The notes beneath the pieces were generated by a model. That model did not search any database, was not told where the DNA came from, and saw nothing but the letters and a program-made list of their open reading frames with translations. The position numbers were made by a program, and so were the translations under genes. DNA of 32,737 nt from a bacterium (GTDB taxonomy: Bacteria; Desulfobacterota; Binatia; UBA12015): assembly GCA_030430245.1 (NCBI GenBank), contig JAUIFY010000030.1, forward strand, positions 1 through 32,737, read 5' to 3'. Shown here piece by piece: positions 14,613 to 23,194 of this stretch; position 1 is the stretch's first letter; each line of letters opens with the position of its first letter.

Positions 14613-14639
14613 GTAACGTCCGATCTTCGGTCGGACAAT
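14613..14639. repeat. Inverted repeat between activator and sulfur operon
   Basis: Core GTCCGA (14618-14623), TCTTCGG, TCGGAC (14631-14636), with flanking TTGT and CAAT outside. It sits about 44 bp upstream of the -24 GG at 14680. It could be a protein site for the divergent activator, or an RNA hairpin (the loop contains CTTCGG). It differs from the TTC-N10-GAA dyads. Confidence 0.45.
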
Positions 14640-14678
14640 CGGTCGCGGTCTCGCGGGCTTTTCCGGAGAGCGAATGTC

Positions 14679-14694
14679 TGGCACGGCCCCTGCA
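14679..14694 (+). promoter_or_regulatory. Sigma-54 promoter of the sulfur operon
   Basis: TGGCACGGCCCCTGCA: -24 half perfect, GG 14680-14681, N10, GC 14692-14693 (11 of 12, the best in the window). The predicted start near 14705 is 3 nt before the ATG, so the AAAGGAG at 14694-14700 would be left out of the transcript. This is an oddity that needs an explanation. Confidence 0.65.
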
Positions 14695-14707
14695 AAGGAG
14701 TGCGATC

Positions 14708-15577
14708 ATGCGAATCCAGGAGTTCTTCGACGAGGCCACCTCGACGTTGACGTACGTCGTCTTCGACGAGTCCGCCCGGGTTGCCGTCGTCATCGATCCC
14801 GTCCTCGACTACGACCCCAGGAGCGCTCGGATCCGCGAGACGTCGGCGGAGACCGTCGCGGCGTTCCTCGATCGGGAGGGGCTCTCGGTGCCCTACGTGA
14901 TCGACACCCACGCGCACGCCGATCACATGACGGCGTTGCCGTTCTTCCAGGAGCGCTACGGCGCGCAGAGCGTCACCGGAGCCGGGGTGGGCGTCGTGCA
15001 AGCGAAGTTTCGCGACATCTACAATCTGGGCGACGACTTCCCGGTCGACGGCCGGCAGTTCGACGTCCTTCTCGACGAGGGCGACGACATCGAGTTCGGA
15101 TCGCTCCGCGTCCACGCCGTCCACACTCCGGGCCACACCCCGGCCCACATGTCGTGGCAGGTGAACGACGCGTTGTTCGTGGGCGACACGCTCTTCATGC
15201 CGGACTACGGGACCGCCCGCGCCGACTTCCCCGGCGGGTCCGCAAGCGATCTCTACGACTCGATCCAGCGCATCTACGCGATGCCGGACGAGACGCGTCT
15301 CTTCATGTGTCACGACTACCGGCCCGGCGGTCGCGCGATGCGCTTCGAGACGACCGTCGCCGAGCAGAAGGCCTCGAACGTTCAGCTGAACGCGAAGACC
15401 TCGCGCGACGAGTACGTGGAGTTCCGTTCCGAGCGCGATGCCGAGCTCGCGGCTCCGGTGCTCATCCTGCCGTCACTGCAGGTGAACATCCGAGCCGGGC
15501 ACCTTCCCGAGGCCGAGTCGAACGGCACGACGTACCTCAAGATCCCGGTGAACTTTCTGGGGCGAGGCGGGAAGTGA
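14708..15577 (+). CDS. Metallo-beta-lactamase-fold hydrolase, Blh/persulfide-dioxygenase-like
   Basis: 289 residues. THAHADH at 67-73 is the HxHxDH metal motif. [14 protein letters not shown] and [20 protein letters not shown] supply the later metal ligands. [24 protein letters not shown] is typical of the beta-lactamase-like hydrolase (Blh) and ETHE1-type persulfide dioxygenase group, which oxidises glutathione persulfide to sulfite with Fe(II). In known Blh operons the partners are YeeE and TauE membrane proteins, as here. The start is fixed by family alignment (M-x-x-x-x-x-F-D-x-x-T-x-T). The ribosome site AAAGGAG overlaps the -12 region of the sigma-54 promoter. First gene of a five-gene operon. 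Confidence 0.88.
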   Translation: MRIQEFFDEATSTLTYVVFDESARVAVVIDPVLDYDPRSARIRETSAETVAAFLDREGLSVPYVIDTHAHADHMTALPFFQERYGAQSVTGAGVGVVQAKFRDIYNLGDDFPVDGRQFDVLLDEGDDIEFGSLRVHAVHTPGHTPAHMSWQVNDALFVGDTLFMPDYGTARADFPGGSASDLYDSIQRIYAMPDETRLFMCHDYRPGGRAMRFETTVAEQKASNVQLNAKTSRDEYVEFRSERDAELAAPVLILPSLQVNIRAGHLPEAESNGTTYLKIPVNFLGRGGK

Positions 15578-15990
15578 CGACGACGCCTGCGAGCCCGATC
15601 TGGGTCGAGCGCGCGGACGCGGCGTTTCGCGTGCTCTTCAGTCTGATCTTCGTGGGCGCCGGGCTCCGCCATCTCTTCGGACCGCAGGAGATCCTCGAGC
15701 GCCTCCACGCGGCGCCCCTCTCGCACCTCGCGACGAGCGCGGCGCCCGCCCCGTTTCTCGTTGCGGCGACCGGGATCGTCCTCGTGCTCGCCGGGGGCTG
15801 TCTCCTCCTCGGTGTTCGCCTGCGAATCGCGTCGCTGGCACTCATCGTCGTGCTCGTACCGATCACCGTCGTCGTCGACCTCGGGCACGTGGGCGCTCTC
15901 GGCCCGCTGTTCAAGAACATCGCGTTGCTCGGCGGCCTGATTCACTTCGCGGCACACGGAGATCGCGAGCCGGAGGAGTCGGCGGCGTGA
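15574..15990 (+). CDS. DoxX-like small membrane protein
   Basis: 138 residues with four hydrophobic segments: about 15-32 ([18 protein letters not shown]), 55-75, 80-103 and 108-125. [23 protein letters not shown] is the typical DoxX/DoxD-type start. DoxX relatives accompany thiosulfate- and thiol-oxidation genes, but the exact role is unsettled. A GTG start overlaps the stop of the preceding gene (GTGA), so it is translationally coupled, and its own stop overlaps the start of the next gene by 4 bp. The location inside a sulfur-handling operon supports a part in thiol or sulfide stress. Confidence 0.75.
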   Translation: MTTTPASPIWVERADAAFRVLFSLIFVGAGLRHLFGPQEILERLHAAPLSHLATSAAPAPFLVAATGIVLVLAGGCLLLGVRLRIASLALIVVLVPITVVVDLGHVGALGPLFKNIALLGGLIHFAAHGDREPEESAA

Positions 15991-17165
15991 CGATCGGTGC
16001 GATCCTCGCGCTCGGCATGGGACTCGTGCTGGGCCTGCTCGGAGGCGGCGGCTCGATCCTCTCGGTGCCGATCCTCGTCTACGCGTTCGGGCTGGAGGCC
16101 AAGTCGGCGATCGCGACGTCGCTCCTCGTGGTGGGGGCGACGAGCCTCGTCGCACTCGTGCCGCACGCGCGGCGTGGCAACGTGCTCTGGGCCAAAGGGG
16201 CCCTCTTCGGCAGCTTCGCCATGGCGGGCGCGTTCGGTGGCGGCCAACTCGCGGCCCATGTGCCCGGGTTCGTCCTGCTGGCGTCGTTCGCCGGGATGAT
16301 GGTCGCGACCGCGCTCGCGATGTTGCGCCGGAGCGAAGAGCAAGCCGAGGAGCTCGATCGTCCGGGGAGCGCCGCCTGGAAGCTCGCGCTCGAAGGGCTT
16401 CTCGTGGGGGCGTTCACCGGGCTCGTCGGGGCGGGTGGAGGCTTCCTCGTCGTTCCCGCTCTCGTGCTCTTCGGTGGAGTGCCGATGTGCGCCGCGGTGG
16501 GCACGTCGTTGCTGATCATCTCGCTCAAGTCGTTCGCCGGACTCGCGGGCTATCTGAGTCATGCCGCGATCGACCCGTCCATCGCCGTCGTCGTGACGAC
16601 GGCCGCGATGCTCGGGTCCGTCGTCGGCGGAATCGTCTCGACCCATACGCGCCCGCAGCTCTTGAAGCGGGCGTTCGCCTGGCTGGTGCTCGTGATGGGC
16701 GCGGCCATGCTCTATCAGGAAGTCGATTACAATCAGTGGAGGGATGGAATGGCCTTGGCACTTCCGCTTCTGGGCGGCGTGTTGATCGGAGCGTCGGCCG
16801 CGTTGCTGTTGTGGTGGACCGGTCGGATTGCGGGGATCAGTGGGATCGTCGCGGGTCTCCTGCGGCCCACCGAGGGGGACGTCGCGTGGCGGGTCACCTT
16901 CGTCGGCGGACTGCTCGCGGGTGGTGCGCTGCTCGTGGTCCTCGAACCCTCGGCGCTCGCGTTGACGGCGCCGTCGTCGCTCGGGCTCGTCGCGTGCGCC
17001 GGTGCGCTCGTCGGCGTCGGAACACGGCTCGGGAGTGGCTGTACCAGCGGCCACGGGGTATGCGGGATCGGACGGTTCTCGGTCCGGTCGATGGTCGCGA
17101 CCATGACGTTCATCGGGGCCGGCATGGTCACCGTCTACTTCGTCCATCCGGGAGGTCTGCGATGA
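15987..17165 (+). CDS. TauE/SafE permease fused to a YeeE/YedE (DUF395) half
   Basis: 392 residues, all membrane segments. Residues 1-250 form a complete TauE/SafE transporter with two halves ([20 protein letters not shown] and [20 protein letters not shown]), a family proposed to export sulfite or organosulfonates. Residues about 255-392 are the N-terminal half of a YeeE/YedE thiosulfate/sulfur-species transporter ([14 protein letters not shown] and [15 protein letters not shown] with its conserved Cys). The two are normally separate genes. At the junction lies GGAGGG (16738-16743) followed five bases later by an in-frame ATG (16749), so the YeeE half could also be made alone. The following gene supplies the other YeeE half. 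Confidence 0.85.
   Translation: MTIGAILALGMGLVLGLLGGGGSILSVPILVYAFGLEAKSAIATSLLVVGATSLVALVPHARRGNVLWAKGALFGSFAMAGAFGGGQLAAHVPGFVLLASFAGMMVATALAMLRRSEEQAEELDRPGSAAWKLALEGLLVGAFTGLVGAGGGFLVVPALVLFGGVPMCAAVGTSLLIISLKSFAGLAGYLSHAAIDPSIAVVVTTAAMLGSVVGGIVSTHTRPQLLKRAFAWLVLVMGAAMLYQEVDYNQWRDGMALALPLLGGVLIGASAALLLWWTGRIAGISGIVAGLLRPTEGDVAWRVTFVGGLLAGGALLVVLEPSALALTAPSSLGLVACAGALVGVGTRLGSGCTSGHGVCGIGRFSVRSMVATMTFIGAGMVTVYFVHPGGLR
16738..16751 (+). promoter_or_regulatory. Internal ribosome site and start at the TauE-YeeE junction
   Basis: GGAGGG, five bases, ATG in frame at codon 255. It marks exactly where a separate YeeE-half gene would begin. Confidence 0.55.
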
Positions 17166-17623
17166 TGCGTCTCGCGGGAGTCTTCGCGTCGGGACTCGTG
17201 TTCGCACTGGGCCTCGGCATCTCCGGCATGACGAACCCGGCGAAGATCGTCGCGTTTCTCGACGTGGCGGGAAGCTGGGATCCGAGCCTCGCGTTGGTGA
17301 TGGTCGGTGCGATCGGGGCCTACTCGTCGTTGTACCGGCTCGTACGTCGGAACGCGGCACCGCTCTTCGACGAGTCGTTCTCCGTCCCCGACCGGCGCGA
17401 CATCGACGCCCGGTTGCTGGGTGGCGCCGCGCTCTTCGGCGTCGGCTGGGGCCTCGGAGGCTTCTGCCCGGGCCCCGCGATCGTCGCGCTCGTCTCCGGC
17501 GTGCCCGCCGTGTTCGTCTTCGTGGCGAGCATGCTGGTCGGCATGGCCGCGTTCGCGCTCCTCGACGCCCCGACGCCGGCTTCCGAGCCGACGACGGCGG
17601 CCGGGAGCGGCATCGATGGCTGA
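17162..17623 (+). CDS. YeeE/YedE family membrane protein, second half
   Basis: 153 residues with about four membrane spans. [40 protein letters not shown] and later [18 protein letters not shown] are the typical second module of two-gene YeeE/YedE systems; the Cys in FCPGPA pairs functionally with the SGCTSGHG Cys of the other half. Together they should move thiosulfate or a related sulfur species across the inner membrane. GGAGGT is 5 nt upstream. ATG 17162 overlaps the previous stop (ATGA), and a second ATG follows at 17165. The last 15 residues are a soluble tail. Confidence 0.85.
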   Translation: MMRLAGVFASGLVFALGLGISGMTNPAKIVAFLDVAGSWDPSLALVMVGAIGAYSSLYRLVRRNAAPLFDESFSVPDRRDIDARLLGGAALFGVGWGLGGFCPGPAIVALVSGVPAVFVFVASMLVGMAAFALLDAPTPASEPTTAAGSGIDG

Positions 17624-17642
17624 GCGAAGAGGGAGAGACGGA

Positions 17643-18206
17643 ATGAGGGCACTCGTGGGAGCCCTGGGAGTGGTGCTCGCGTCGAGCTCGGTGCACGCCG
17701 CCGGCACGATCACGCCCGACGAGGTGACGGGTCCCTACACGTACGGCACGGCGACCGGTGTGACCGGACTGAAGCATCTGCGCTTCGGAGCGCAGCCCGA
17801 CGCGGCCGGCTTTCGTGCGGCGAAGGAGGAGGGGGTCGAGATCGTCGTGAACCTCCGTGGTCCCGACGAGGACGATCTCGACGCCGAGTCGGCCGCCAAG
17901 GAGGCGGGTCTCGAGTACCATCACGTTCCCGTCGTGCCGAGTCAGCCGCTCTCGGCGTCGGCGTTCGAGGAGATCGAGTCGATCGTCGAGGCCGCGAGGG
18001 GGCGGAAGGTCTACATCTACTGCGCCAGTGGCAATCGCGCCTCGGCGTGGCTCGCGACCCATCTCGTCGGACGACATGGCCTGTCGCGAGATGATGCCTT
18101 CGCGGTGGCGGAGCGGACCGGTCTGACCAAGGCGCCGCTCCGGAAGGCGACCGAGGAGTACCTCGATCGAAGCGCCGGCGACCGAACGCCGGAGGAGTCT
18201 CCGTAG
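17643..18206 (+). CDS. Exported DUF442 phosphatase-like protein (Blh N-domain type)
   Basis: 187 residues with a signal peptide (VGALGVVLASSSVHAA, cleavage near 20), so periplasmic. The rest is the dual-specificity-phosphatase-like DUF442 domain: LRFGAQPDAAGFRAAKEEGVEIVVNLR and YIYCASGNRAS with the expected nucleophile Cys 127 in C-x2-G-x-R. In Blh-type proteins this domain is fused to a rhodanese or metallo-beta-lactamase and is thought to handle persulfide sulfur. Here it stands alone and is exported, which suggests that sulfur chemistry takes place on both sides of the membrane. GGGAGAG precedes the ATG by a few bases. Last gene of the operon begun at 14708. Confidence 0.82.
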   Translation: MRALVGALGVVLASSSVHAAGTITPDEVTGPYTYGTATGVTGLKHLRFGAQPDAAGFRAAKEEGVEIVVNLRGPDEDDLDAESAAKEAGLEYHHVPVVPSQPLSASAFEEIESIVEAARGRKVYIYCASGNRASAWLATHLVGRHGLSRDDAFAVAERTGLTKAPLRKATEEYLDRSAGDRTPEESP

Positions 18207-18237
18207 GTCCCCACTTCGTGTAGACTCGGCCGGTACG

Positions 18238-19233
18238 ATGCGCGTCGACCGCCGAATCGCCGTCCCCCTCGTGGGCCTCCTCGTGATCACGCTCTTCGGG
18301 GCGCTCGGTTACATGGTCCTCGAAGACTGGTCGTGGATCGACTCGCTCTACATGTCGGTCATCACCGTCTCGACCGTCGGCTTCGGCGAGGTTCGGGACC
18401 TGTCCGGACCGGGCCGCCTCTTCACGATCGTCCTCATCGTGGGTGGCGTCGGTGCCGCCCTGTACCTGTTGTCCATGTTGGCGGAGGGCGTCCTCGCGGG
18501 GCAGTTCCGCCGGATCTTTCAAAGGAGCGCCATGCAACGCGCGATCGAGAAGCTGAGCGGGCACGTGATCGTCTGCGGCTACGGGCGGTTCGGCCGGGTC
18601 GTGGTCGACGAGATCAGGAGCGCCGGGAAGGACGTGGTCGTGATCGAGCAGAACGCGGCCCTCGAGAGCGAGCTCGACCAGGCGGGGCTCTCGTTCGTGA
18701 TCGGGTCCGCCGCGTCGGATGACGTCCTGGCCGCGGCCCACATCGCCACGGCGGCCGACATCGTCGTTGCGACGTCGTCCGAATCCGACGGGGTGTTCAT
18801 CACGCTCGCGGCTCGCGAGCTGAGTCCGAAGATCCGTGTCCACGCGCGGGGCGAGTCGGAGCCCGGGGTTCGACGTCTCCAGCGCGCGGGTGCCGATCAG
18901 GTGACGTCGCCGTTTCAGATGGGCGGGAACCGCGTCGCTGCGGCGATCCTTCGTCCGTCGGTCGTCGATTTCCTGGAGCTGTCGACCCAGAGGCGCGACG
19001 AATCCATCGACCTCGAGGAGATCCGGGTCGACGAGGGCTCCTCTCTCGTCGGTCGTCTCGTCGGGGAGGTCGAAGCCGAGGTGAAGGACGTGCGCATCGT
19101 CGCCATCAAGAACGAAGAGCGGGGCATCGGCCTCGTCCCGAGCGAGGAGGCCGTGATCGAGGCAGGGGAGCACCTGATTCTCGTAGGCCAACGAGACACG
19201 CTGGCCCGTCTGGCTCGCGCCGCTTCGAAGTAG
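18238..19233 (+). CDS. Two-TM potassium channel with RCK (TrkA-N/TrkA-C) domains
   Basis: 331 residues. TM1 is about 8-27, pore helix and filter TVGFGE at 46-51, TM2 about 61-83, then an RCK Rossmann domain (HVIVCGYGRFGRVVVDEI near 107-124) and a TrkA-C domain near 245-328. This is the MthK plan: ligand-gated K+ flux through a ring of RCK domains. The filter has Phe where TVGYGD is usual. An AAAGGAG at 18521-18527 with an in-frame ATG at 18532 (Met 99) would yield the RCK part alone, as happens in MthK from Met 107. The 31-bp upstream gap has only a weak TAGACT -10 candidate. It is convergent with the WS/DGAT gene. Confidence 0.9.
   Translation: MRVDRRIAVPLVGLLVITLFGALGYMVLEDWSWIDSLYMSVITVSTVGFGEVRDLSGPGRLFTIVLIVGGVGAALYLLSMLAEGVLAGQFRRIFQRSAMQRAIEKLSGHVIVCGYGRFGRVVVDEIRSAGKDVVVIEQNAALESELDQAGLSFVIGSAASDDVLAAAHIATAADIVVATSSESDGVFITLAARELSPKIRVHARGESEPGVRRLQRAGADQVTSPFQMGGNRVAAAILRPSVVDFLELSTQRRDESIDLEEIRVDEGSSLVGRLVGEVEAEVKDVRIVAIKNEERGIGLVPSEEAVIEAGEHLILVGQRDTLARLARAASK
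18521..18534 (+). promoter_or_regulatory. Internal ribosome site and start before the RCK domain
   Basis: AAAGGAG, four bases, ATG in frame at codon 99 of the channel gene, just after TM2. A separate soluble RCK subunit could be made. Confidence 0.6.
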
Positions 19234-19246
19234 GGCTCGGGCCCGG

Positions 19247-20677
19247 TCATGCGTGCATGCCGGCGGCGGCGCTCGTCCGCTGGACGGCGAGCGCGTGGAG
19301 CTCGTCGAACGAGGCCGCGAGCGCGTCGATGAACGCGTGAAGGTCGGGCACCTCGTCCCAGTCGGAGCTCACTCCCCAGTACAGGGTGCCGTCGTAGCTG
19401 AAGAGCGCCACGCCGAGCGCCTGGTTCGAGAACAGCGGCACCATCGGATAGACCTCGCGCAGCGGCGCGCCGAGGAGGAAGAGGGGCAGCTGTGGGCCGG
19501 GCACGTTCGTCACGACCAGGTTGAAGGCGCGTCGCTCGGCCGCGAGGCGCGAGACGCTGCTCAGGAGAGACGCGAGGGTCCAGTTGCTCAGCTCTTCGAG
19601 CATCTCGGTCGCCTCGATCTGATGGGAGCCCTTGAGGCGGCCGACCGTCTTCGAGATCGCGCGAAGCCGCTTGGCGGCATCGGGCTCTTCGACGGGAAGG
19701 TGCGCCAGCATCTGCGAGACGTGGTTCCCCATCGAGTGCTCGCCATGGCGAACGTTCACCGGGATCAGCGCGCGGAAGTCGAGCTCGGAGAGGGCGGACA
19801 TCCCGCGGAGCTGCAGGAAGCTGCGAACCGCGCCGCTCACCGTCGCGAGCGCGACGTCGTTGATCGTGACGCCGAAGTGGCGCTTGACCGCCTTCACGCG
19901 CTCGAGGTCGATCTCGTACCAGTCGAAGCGTCGATGGGGGCCGATCGTGGGGTTGAGAGGCGTGTCGGAGGCCGGGCGGATCGCGTTGGCGAACGACTCG
20001 ACCAGACCATCCGCCGTCTCGCGGACCTGCCGGAGAAGGGCGCCCGGACGCGCAAGGGCGCGTGAGGACCGGCCGAGGAACGACGCGACGCCCGATGCCC
20101 GGCGTCGGATCTCACCGCCGAGCAGGTCGAGGGGCTCCGGTCGCTTCCGCGGAAACCACGGCGGCCCCGCCTCGAACGTCCTGTCCGGAGTCGGTGAAAG
20201 CAGCGCCGCGAGGAGATCGGCGCCCGCGGCCCCGTCGACCATGCAGTGGTGCGCCTTGGCGACGAGGGCGAAGCGGTTTCCTTCGACCCCCTCGATGACC
20301 CAGATCTCCCACAGGGGCTTCGTGCGATCGAGCTTCTGCGACAGCAGCCGCCCGCAGAGTCGCTTCAGCTGCCGGATCGATCCGGGCTTCGGCAGGCTGG
20401 TGTGTCGCACGTGATAGAAGAGGTTGAATCGCGGGTCGTCGACCCAGACCGGGTGCCCTTCGACCGGAGTGTAGGCGAGCCGCTGCCGATAGCGGGGAAT
20501 GCGGTGGAGCCGGGACTCGATGTAGGCCCGGATCTTCTCCATGTCGAGATTCCCCTCGCGAGTCTCGAGAGGGCCGGGCTCGAACAGGAGGGCCACCGCG
20601 ACGTGCATGTGCGTGTTGTCGTCCTCGAGATCGAGGAACGAGCTGTCGAGCGCACTCAGACGGTCGTAGTAGCTCAT
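19247..20677 (-). CDS. Wax ester synthase/diacylglycerol acyltransferase (WS/DGAT)
   Basis: 476 residues, the usual length. HHCMVDG at 143-149 is the HHxxxDG active site. The start LSALDSSFLDLEDDNTHMHVA, the PLWEIW segment, NDVALATVSGAVRSFL and the late NLVVTNVPGPQLPLFLLGA are all family hallmarks. It joins acyl-CoA to a fatty alcohol or diacylglycerol to make storage wax ester or triacylglycerol at the inner membrane. The ATG has GGGAGGT 5 nt upstream. A sigma-54 promoter (20705-20720) and a perfect dyad at 42 bp predict induction with the respiratory and stress genes, fitting carbon storage under electron-acceptor or nitrogen limitation. Confidence 0.92.
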   Translation of the reverse strand: MSYYDRLSALDSSFLDLEDDNTHMHVAVALLFEPGPLETREGNLDMEKIRAYIESRLHRIPRYRQRLAYTPVEGHPVWVDDPRFNLFYHVRHTSLPKPGSIRQLKRLCGRLLSQKLDRTKPLWEIWVIEGVEGNRFALVAKAHHCMVDGAAGADLLAALLSPTPDRTFEAGPPWFPRKRPEPLDLLGGEIRRRASGVASFLGRSSRALARPGALLRQVRETADGLVESFANAIRPASDTPLNPTIGPHRRFDWYEIDLERVKAVKRHFGVTINDVALATVSGAVRSFLQLRGMSALSELDFRALIPVNVRHGEHSMGNHVSQMLAHLPVEEPDAAKRLRAISKTVGRLKGSHQIEATEMLEELSNWTLASLLSSVSRLAAERRAFNLVVTNVPGPQLPLFLLGAPLREVYPMVPLFSNQALGVALFSYDGTLYWGVSSDWDEVPDLHAFIDALAASFDELHALAVQRTSAAAGMHA

Positions 20678-20704
20678 GCCGCACCTCCCAGGGGCTCGAA
20701 GCGG

Positions 20705-20720
20705 AGCAAGCCCGGTGCCG
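20705..20720 (-). promoter_or_regulatory. Candidate sigma-54 promoter of WS/DGAT
   Basis: Minus-strand reading CGGCACCGGGCTTGCT: GG-N10-GC exact, GGCAC and TTGCT intact (10 of 12). The predicted start near 20694 gives a 17-nt leader holding the ribosome site. Confidence 0.62.
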
Positions 20721-20758
20721 GGACGCGAGTCCCGCAGATCGGGCGCCGACGGCCGTCG

Positions 20759-20778
20759 GATTCTCGCTTCCGAGAATC
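20759..20778. promoter_or_regulatory. Enhancer-like dyad, core TTCTC-N6-GAGAA (20761-20776)
   Basis: Extended 8-bp arms GATTCTCG/CGAGAATC around CTTC. The core's near edge is exactly 42 bp from the promoter GG at 20718-20719. It could also serve as a hairpin terminator of the upstream NAD synthetase gene, though no T-run follows. Confidence 0.55.
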
Positions 20779-20821
20779 GAGCGATGCCGCTCCATCGAGC
20801 GCCCGGAGAGGGGCGGCCGGG

Positions 20822-23194
20822 TCAGCGCTCGGAGCGGCGGCGGTTCGCCTTCGCCGCGCGGCGCTCGGGCATCGAGCGTGCGATCCAGGCCTCCGTCTCC
20901 TCGAGATCGGCGAGCCAGGGTGCGGGGCTCGAGTCCGACGGCGCACGCCAGTCCCCCCGCGGCGAGAGCGAGCCGCCGGAGCCGACCTTGGGGCCGTTCG
21001 GAGACGCCGAGCGCTTGAACTGGCTCGTTCGGAAGAAGCGGTCGAGGAACGACCGTTGCCAGTGGAGGATCTCGCGCATGGGGTACTTGCCGTCGCCGGC
21101 CGAGACGGGCGTGTCGCTGGACCAGGCGTGGGCGAACAGCAGGGCGACCTTCGAGGGCGCGTAGCCACGGCGCGTCGTGTAGTAGAGGTCGAAGTCGTGC
21201 AGCTCGTAGGGGCCGATCGTCTTCTCGGTGCTCTGGATCTCGCCGCCCGTCGCGTGGGCGGGGATGAGCTCGGGACTGATCTCCGTGGCGAGGATGCGTC
21301 GTAGGACCGCTGCGCCGGGCTGCGGGGTGTCCGGCCGGTCCGCGACCCATTCGATCAGGTAGCGGATCAGCGTCTTCGGGACGGAGACGTTCACGTTGTA
21401 GTGCGACATCTGATCGCCGACGCCGTACGTACACCATCCGAGCGCGAGCTCGCTCAGGTCGCCCGTGCCGACGACGAGTGCCGCGTGGTGGTTCGCGAGA
21501 CGAAACAGGTGGCTGGTTCGTTCGCCCGCCTGCACGTTCTCGTACGTGACGTCGTAGCGCGCCTCGCCCTCGGCGTGGGGGTGGCCGATGTCCCGGAGCA
21601 TCTGCTCGCTCGACGGCCGGATGTCGATCTCTCCCGCCTCGACGCCGAAGGCCTTCATCAGCTCGCGCGCGTTCTCGAGCGTCTCGTCGGACGTGGCGAA
21701 TCCCGGCATCGTGTACGCCAGGACGTTCTCGCGCGGGAGTCCGAGGTGATCGATGGCCTGGACCGAGACGAGCAGGGCTTGGGTCGAATCGAGCCCGCCG
21801 GAGATGCCGATGACCAGCTTCTCGAGCCCGGTCGAGCGCAGTCGCTGGACGAGGCCCGAGACCTGGATGTTGTAGGCTTCGTAGCAGCGCTCGGCCCGGC
21901 GGCCCTCGTCGCTGGGCACGAACGGCCGGCGCGCGAACGTGCGCCGCAGGTGTGTCGGCTCCTCGGGCGGCGCGAAGTGGAACGGGACGATGCGCATGGC
22001 GTGGGTTCGGTGGTCGGCCGCGCAGTCGGCGAAGCTCGACATGCGCGCGCGCTCCTGCACCAGACGGTCCAGGTCGATGTCGACGTAGAGGACCGGCGGG
22101 TCGTCCGCGAAGCGCTCCGACTCCGCGAGGAGCTCTCCATCCTCGTAGGCGAGCGCGTGTCCGTCCCACGCCAGGTCGGTGGTCGACTCGCCGCTGCCGG
22201 CCGCGGCGTACAGATACGCCGACATCGTCTTGGCCGACTGGGCCGCGGCGAGCTGGTGACGGTACCCGGACTTCCCGATCGTGACGTTCGAGGCCGAGAG
22301 GTTCGCGAGAATCGTGGCGCCGTGGAACGCCGCGTACGTCGACGGTGGGATCGCGACCCAGACGTCCTCGCAGATCTCGGCGTGAACGGCGAAGTCGGAA
22401 CGCGCCGTGTCGCGGAGCACCAGATCGCTCCCGAACGGGATGTCGCTCTGCCCGAGGCACGACACGTGGTCCTCGAGGGCGTGGCGCGCGCTCGCGAACT
22501 GGCGCTTCTCGTAGAACTCGCGGTAGTTGGGGACGTAGCGCTTGGGCGCGATGGCCAGAACGCGGCCCTGCGCCGCGAACACGGCGCAGTTGTAGAGTCG
22601 CCCGTGGAAGCGCATCGGTGCTCCGACGAGAGCGAGCGTCGAGCGGCCCCGGGTCGCCTCGATGACGCGCGCGAGGCCGCGCTCCACGCCCCGGAGCAGC
22701 GCATCCTGCTGGTGGAGGTCGTCGAGGGCGTAGCCGGAGAGCCCGAGCTCCGGAAAGAGGACGAGGGCGGCATGTGCGTCGCAGGCCGCGTCGTAGGTCG
22801 ACACGATCTCGCGAGCGTTCTCCGCCGGGTCGGCGAGATGGACGCGGGGGACCGCGATCGCGGCGCGGACGAAGCCGTGGGCGTAGAGGTCGAAGAAGGA
22901 GCGTTCGGGCATCGGTCCTCCGCGAGGTTCGTCGTCGAACGCGACCGGGGCGTGCTCGTCGAGCCGGGGCGGAAGGCGCTCCGGCACGAGGTGGTTCCAT
23001 CGCTCGCGCCCCCGTCGCTCGACCCGGACGAGGCCGGCCTCGACCAGCGTGGAGAGGTGCTTCATGACCCCGTAGCGGCTCAGCTCGGAGTCGTCGGCGA
23101 GAGTGCCCGTCGTCTGCGGGCCGGCGCGCAACGCCTCGAGGATTCTGCGGCGGTGGGGGTCGGCGAGGGCGCGCCAAACACGGTCCCGATTCAT
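20822..23194 (-). CDS. nadE: ArsR-type HTH fused to glutamine-dependent NAD+ synthetase
   Basis: 790 residues. Residues about 5-80 are a winged HTH of the ArsR/SmtB class ([21 protein letters not shown], then [19 protein letters not shown]). From Met 95 a full two-domain NAD+ synthetase follows: a nitrilase-type glutaminase with FPELGLSGY, the Lys in [18 protein letters not shown] and the nucleophile in EICEDVWV, then the ATP-pyrophosphatase SGGLDST. It amidates nicotinate adenine dinucleotide using glutamine. There is no stop between HTH and enzyme, but GGAGG at 22917-22921 sits four bases before the ATG of Met 95, so fused and enzyme-only forms are possible. A perfect palindrome covers the start codon. 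The C-terminal 50 residues are variable and basic. Confidence 0.85.
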   Translation of the reverse strand: MNRDRVWRALADPHRRRILEALRAGPQTTGTLADDSELSRYGVMKHLSTLVEAGLVRVERRGRERWNHLVPERLPPRLDEHAPVAFDDEPRGGPMPERSFFDLYAHGFVRAAIAVPRVHLADPAENAREIVSTYDAACDAHAALVLFPELGLSGYALDDLHQQDALLRGVERGLARVIEATRGRSTLALVGAPMRFHGRLYNCAVFAAQGRVLAIAPKRYVPNYREFYEKRQFASARHALEDHVSCLGQSDIPFGSDLVLRDTARSDFAVHAEICEDVWVAIPPSTYAAFHGATILANLSASNVTIGKSGYRHQLAAAQSAKTMSAYLYAAAGSGESTTDLAWDGHALAYEDGELLAESERFADDPPVLYVDIDLDRLVQERARMSSFADCAADHRTHAMRIVPFHFAPPEEPTHLRRTFARRPFVPSDEGRRAERCYEAYNIQVSGLVQRLRSTGLEKLVIGISGGLDSTQALLVSVQAIDHLGLPRENVLAYTMPGFATSDETLENARELMKAFGVEAGEIDIRPSSEQMLRDIGHPHAEGEARYDVTYENVQAGERTSHLFRLANHHAALVVGTGDLSELALGWCTYGVGDQMSHYNVNVSVPKTLIRYLIEWVADRPDTPQPGAAVLRRILATEISPELIPAHATGGEIQSTEKTIGPYELHDFDLYYTTRRGYAPSKVALLFAHAWSSDTPVSAGDGKYPMREILHWQRSFLDRFFRTSQFKRSASPNGPKVGSGGSLSPRGDWRAPSDSSPAPWLADLEETEAWIARSMPERRAAKANRRRSER
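22910..22921 (-). promoter_or_regulatory. Internal ribosome site and start of the NAD synthetase part
   Basis: Minus-strand GGAGG, four bases, ATG (codon 95), where ordinary NAD synthetases begin. Confidence 0.6.

Noticed and set aside
13439..14707. Long in-frame extension upstream of the metallo-beta-lactamase gene.
   Set aside because: It runs antisense through the sigma-54 activator, which has complete motifs. Family alignment fixes the hydrolase start at 14708.
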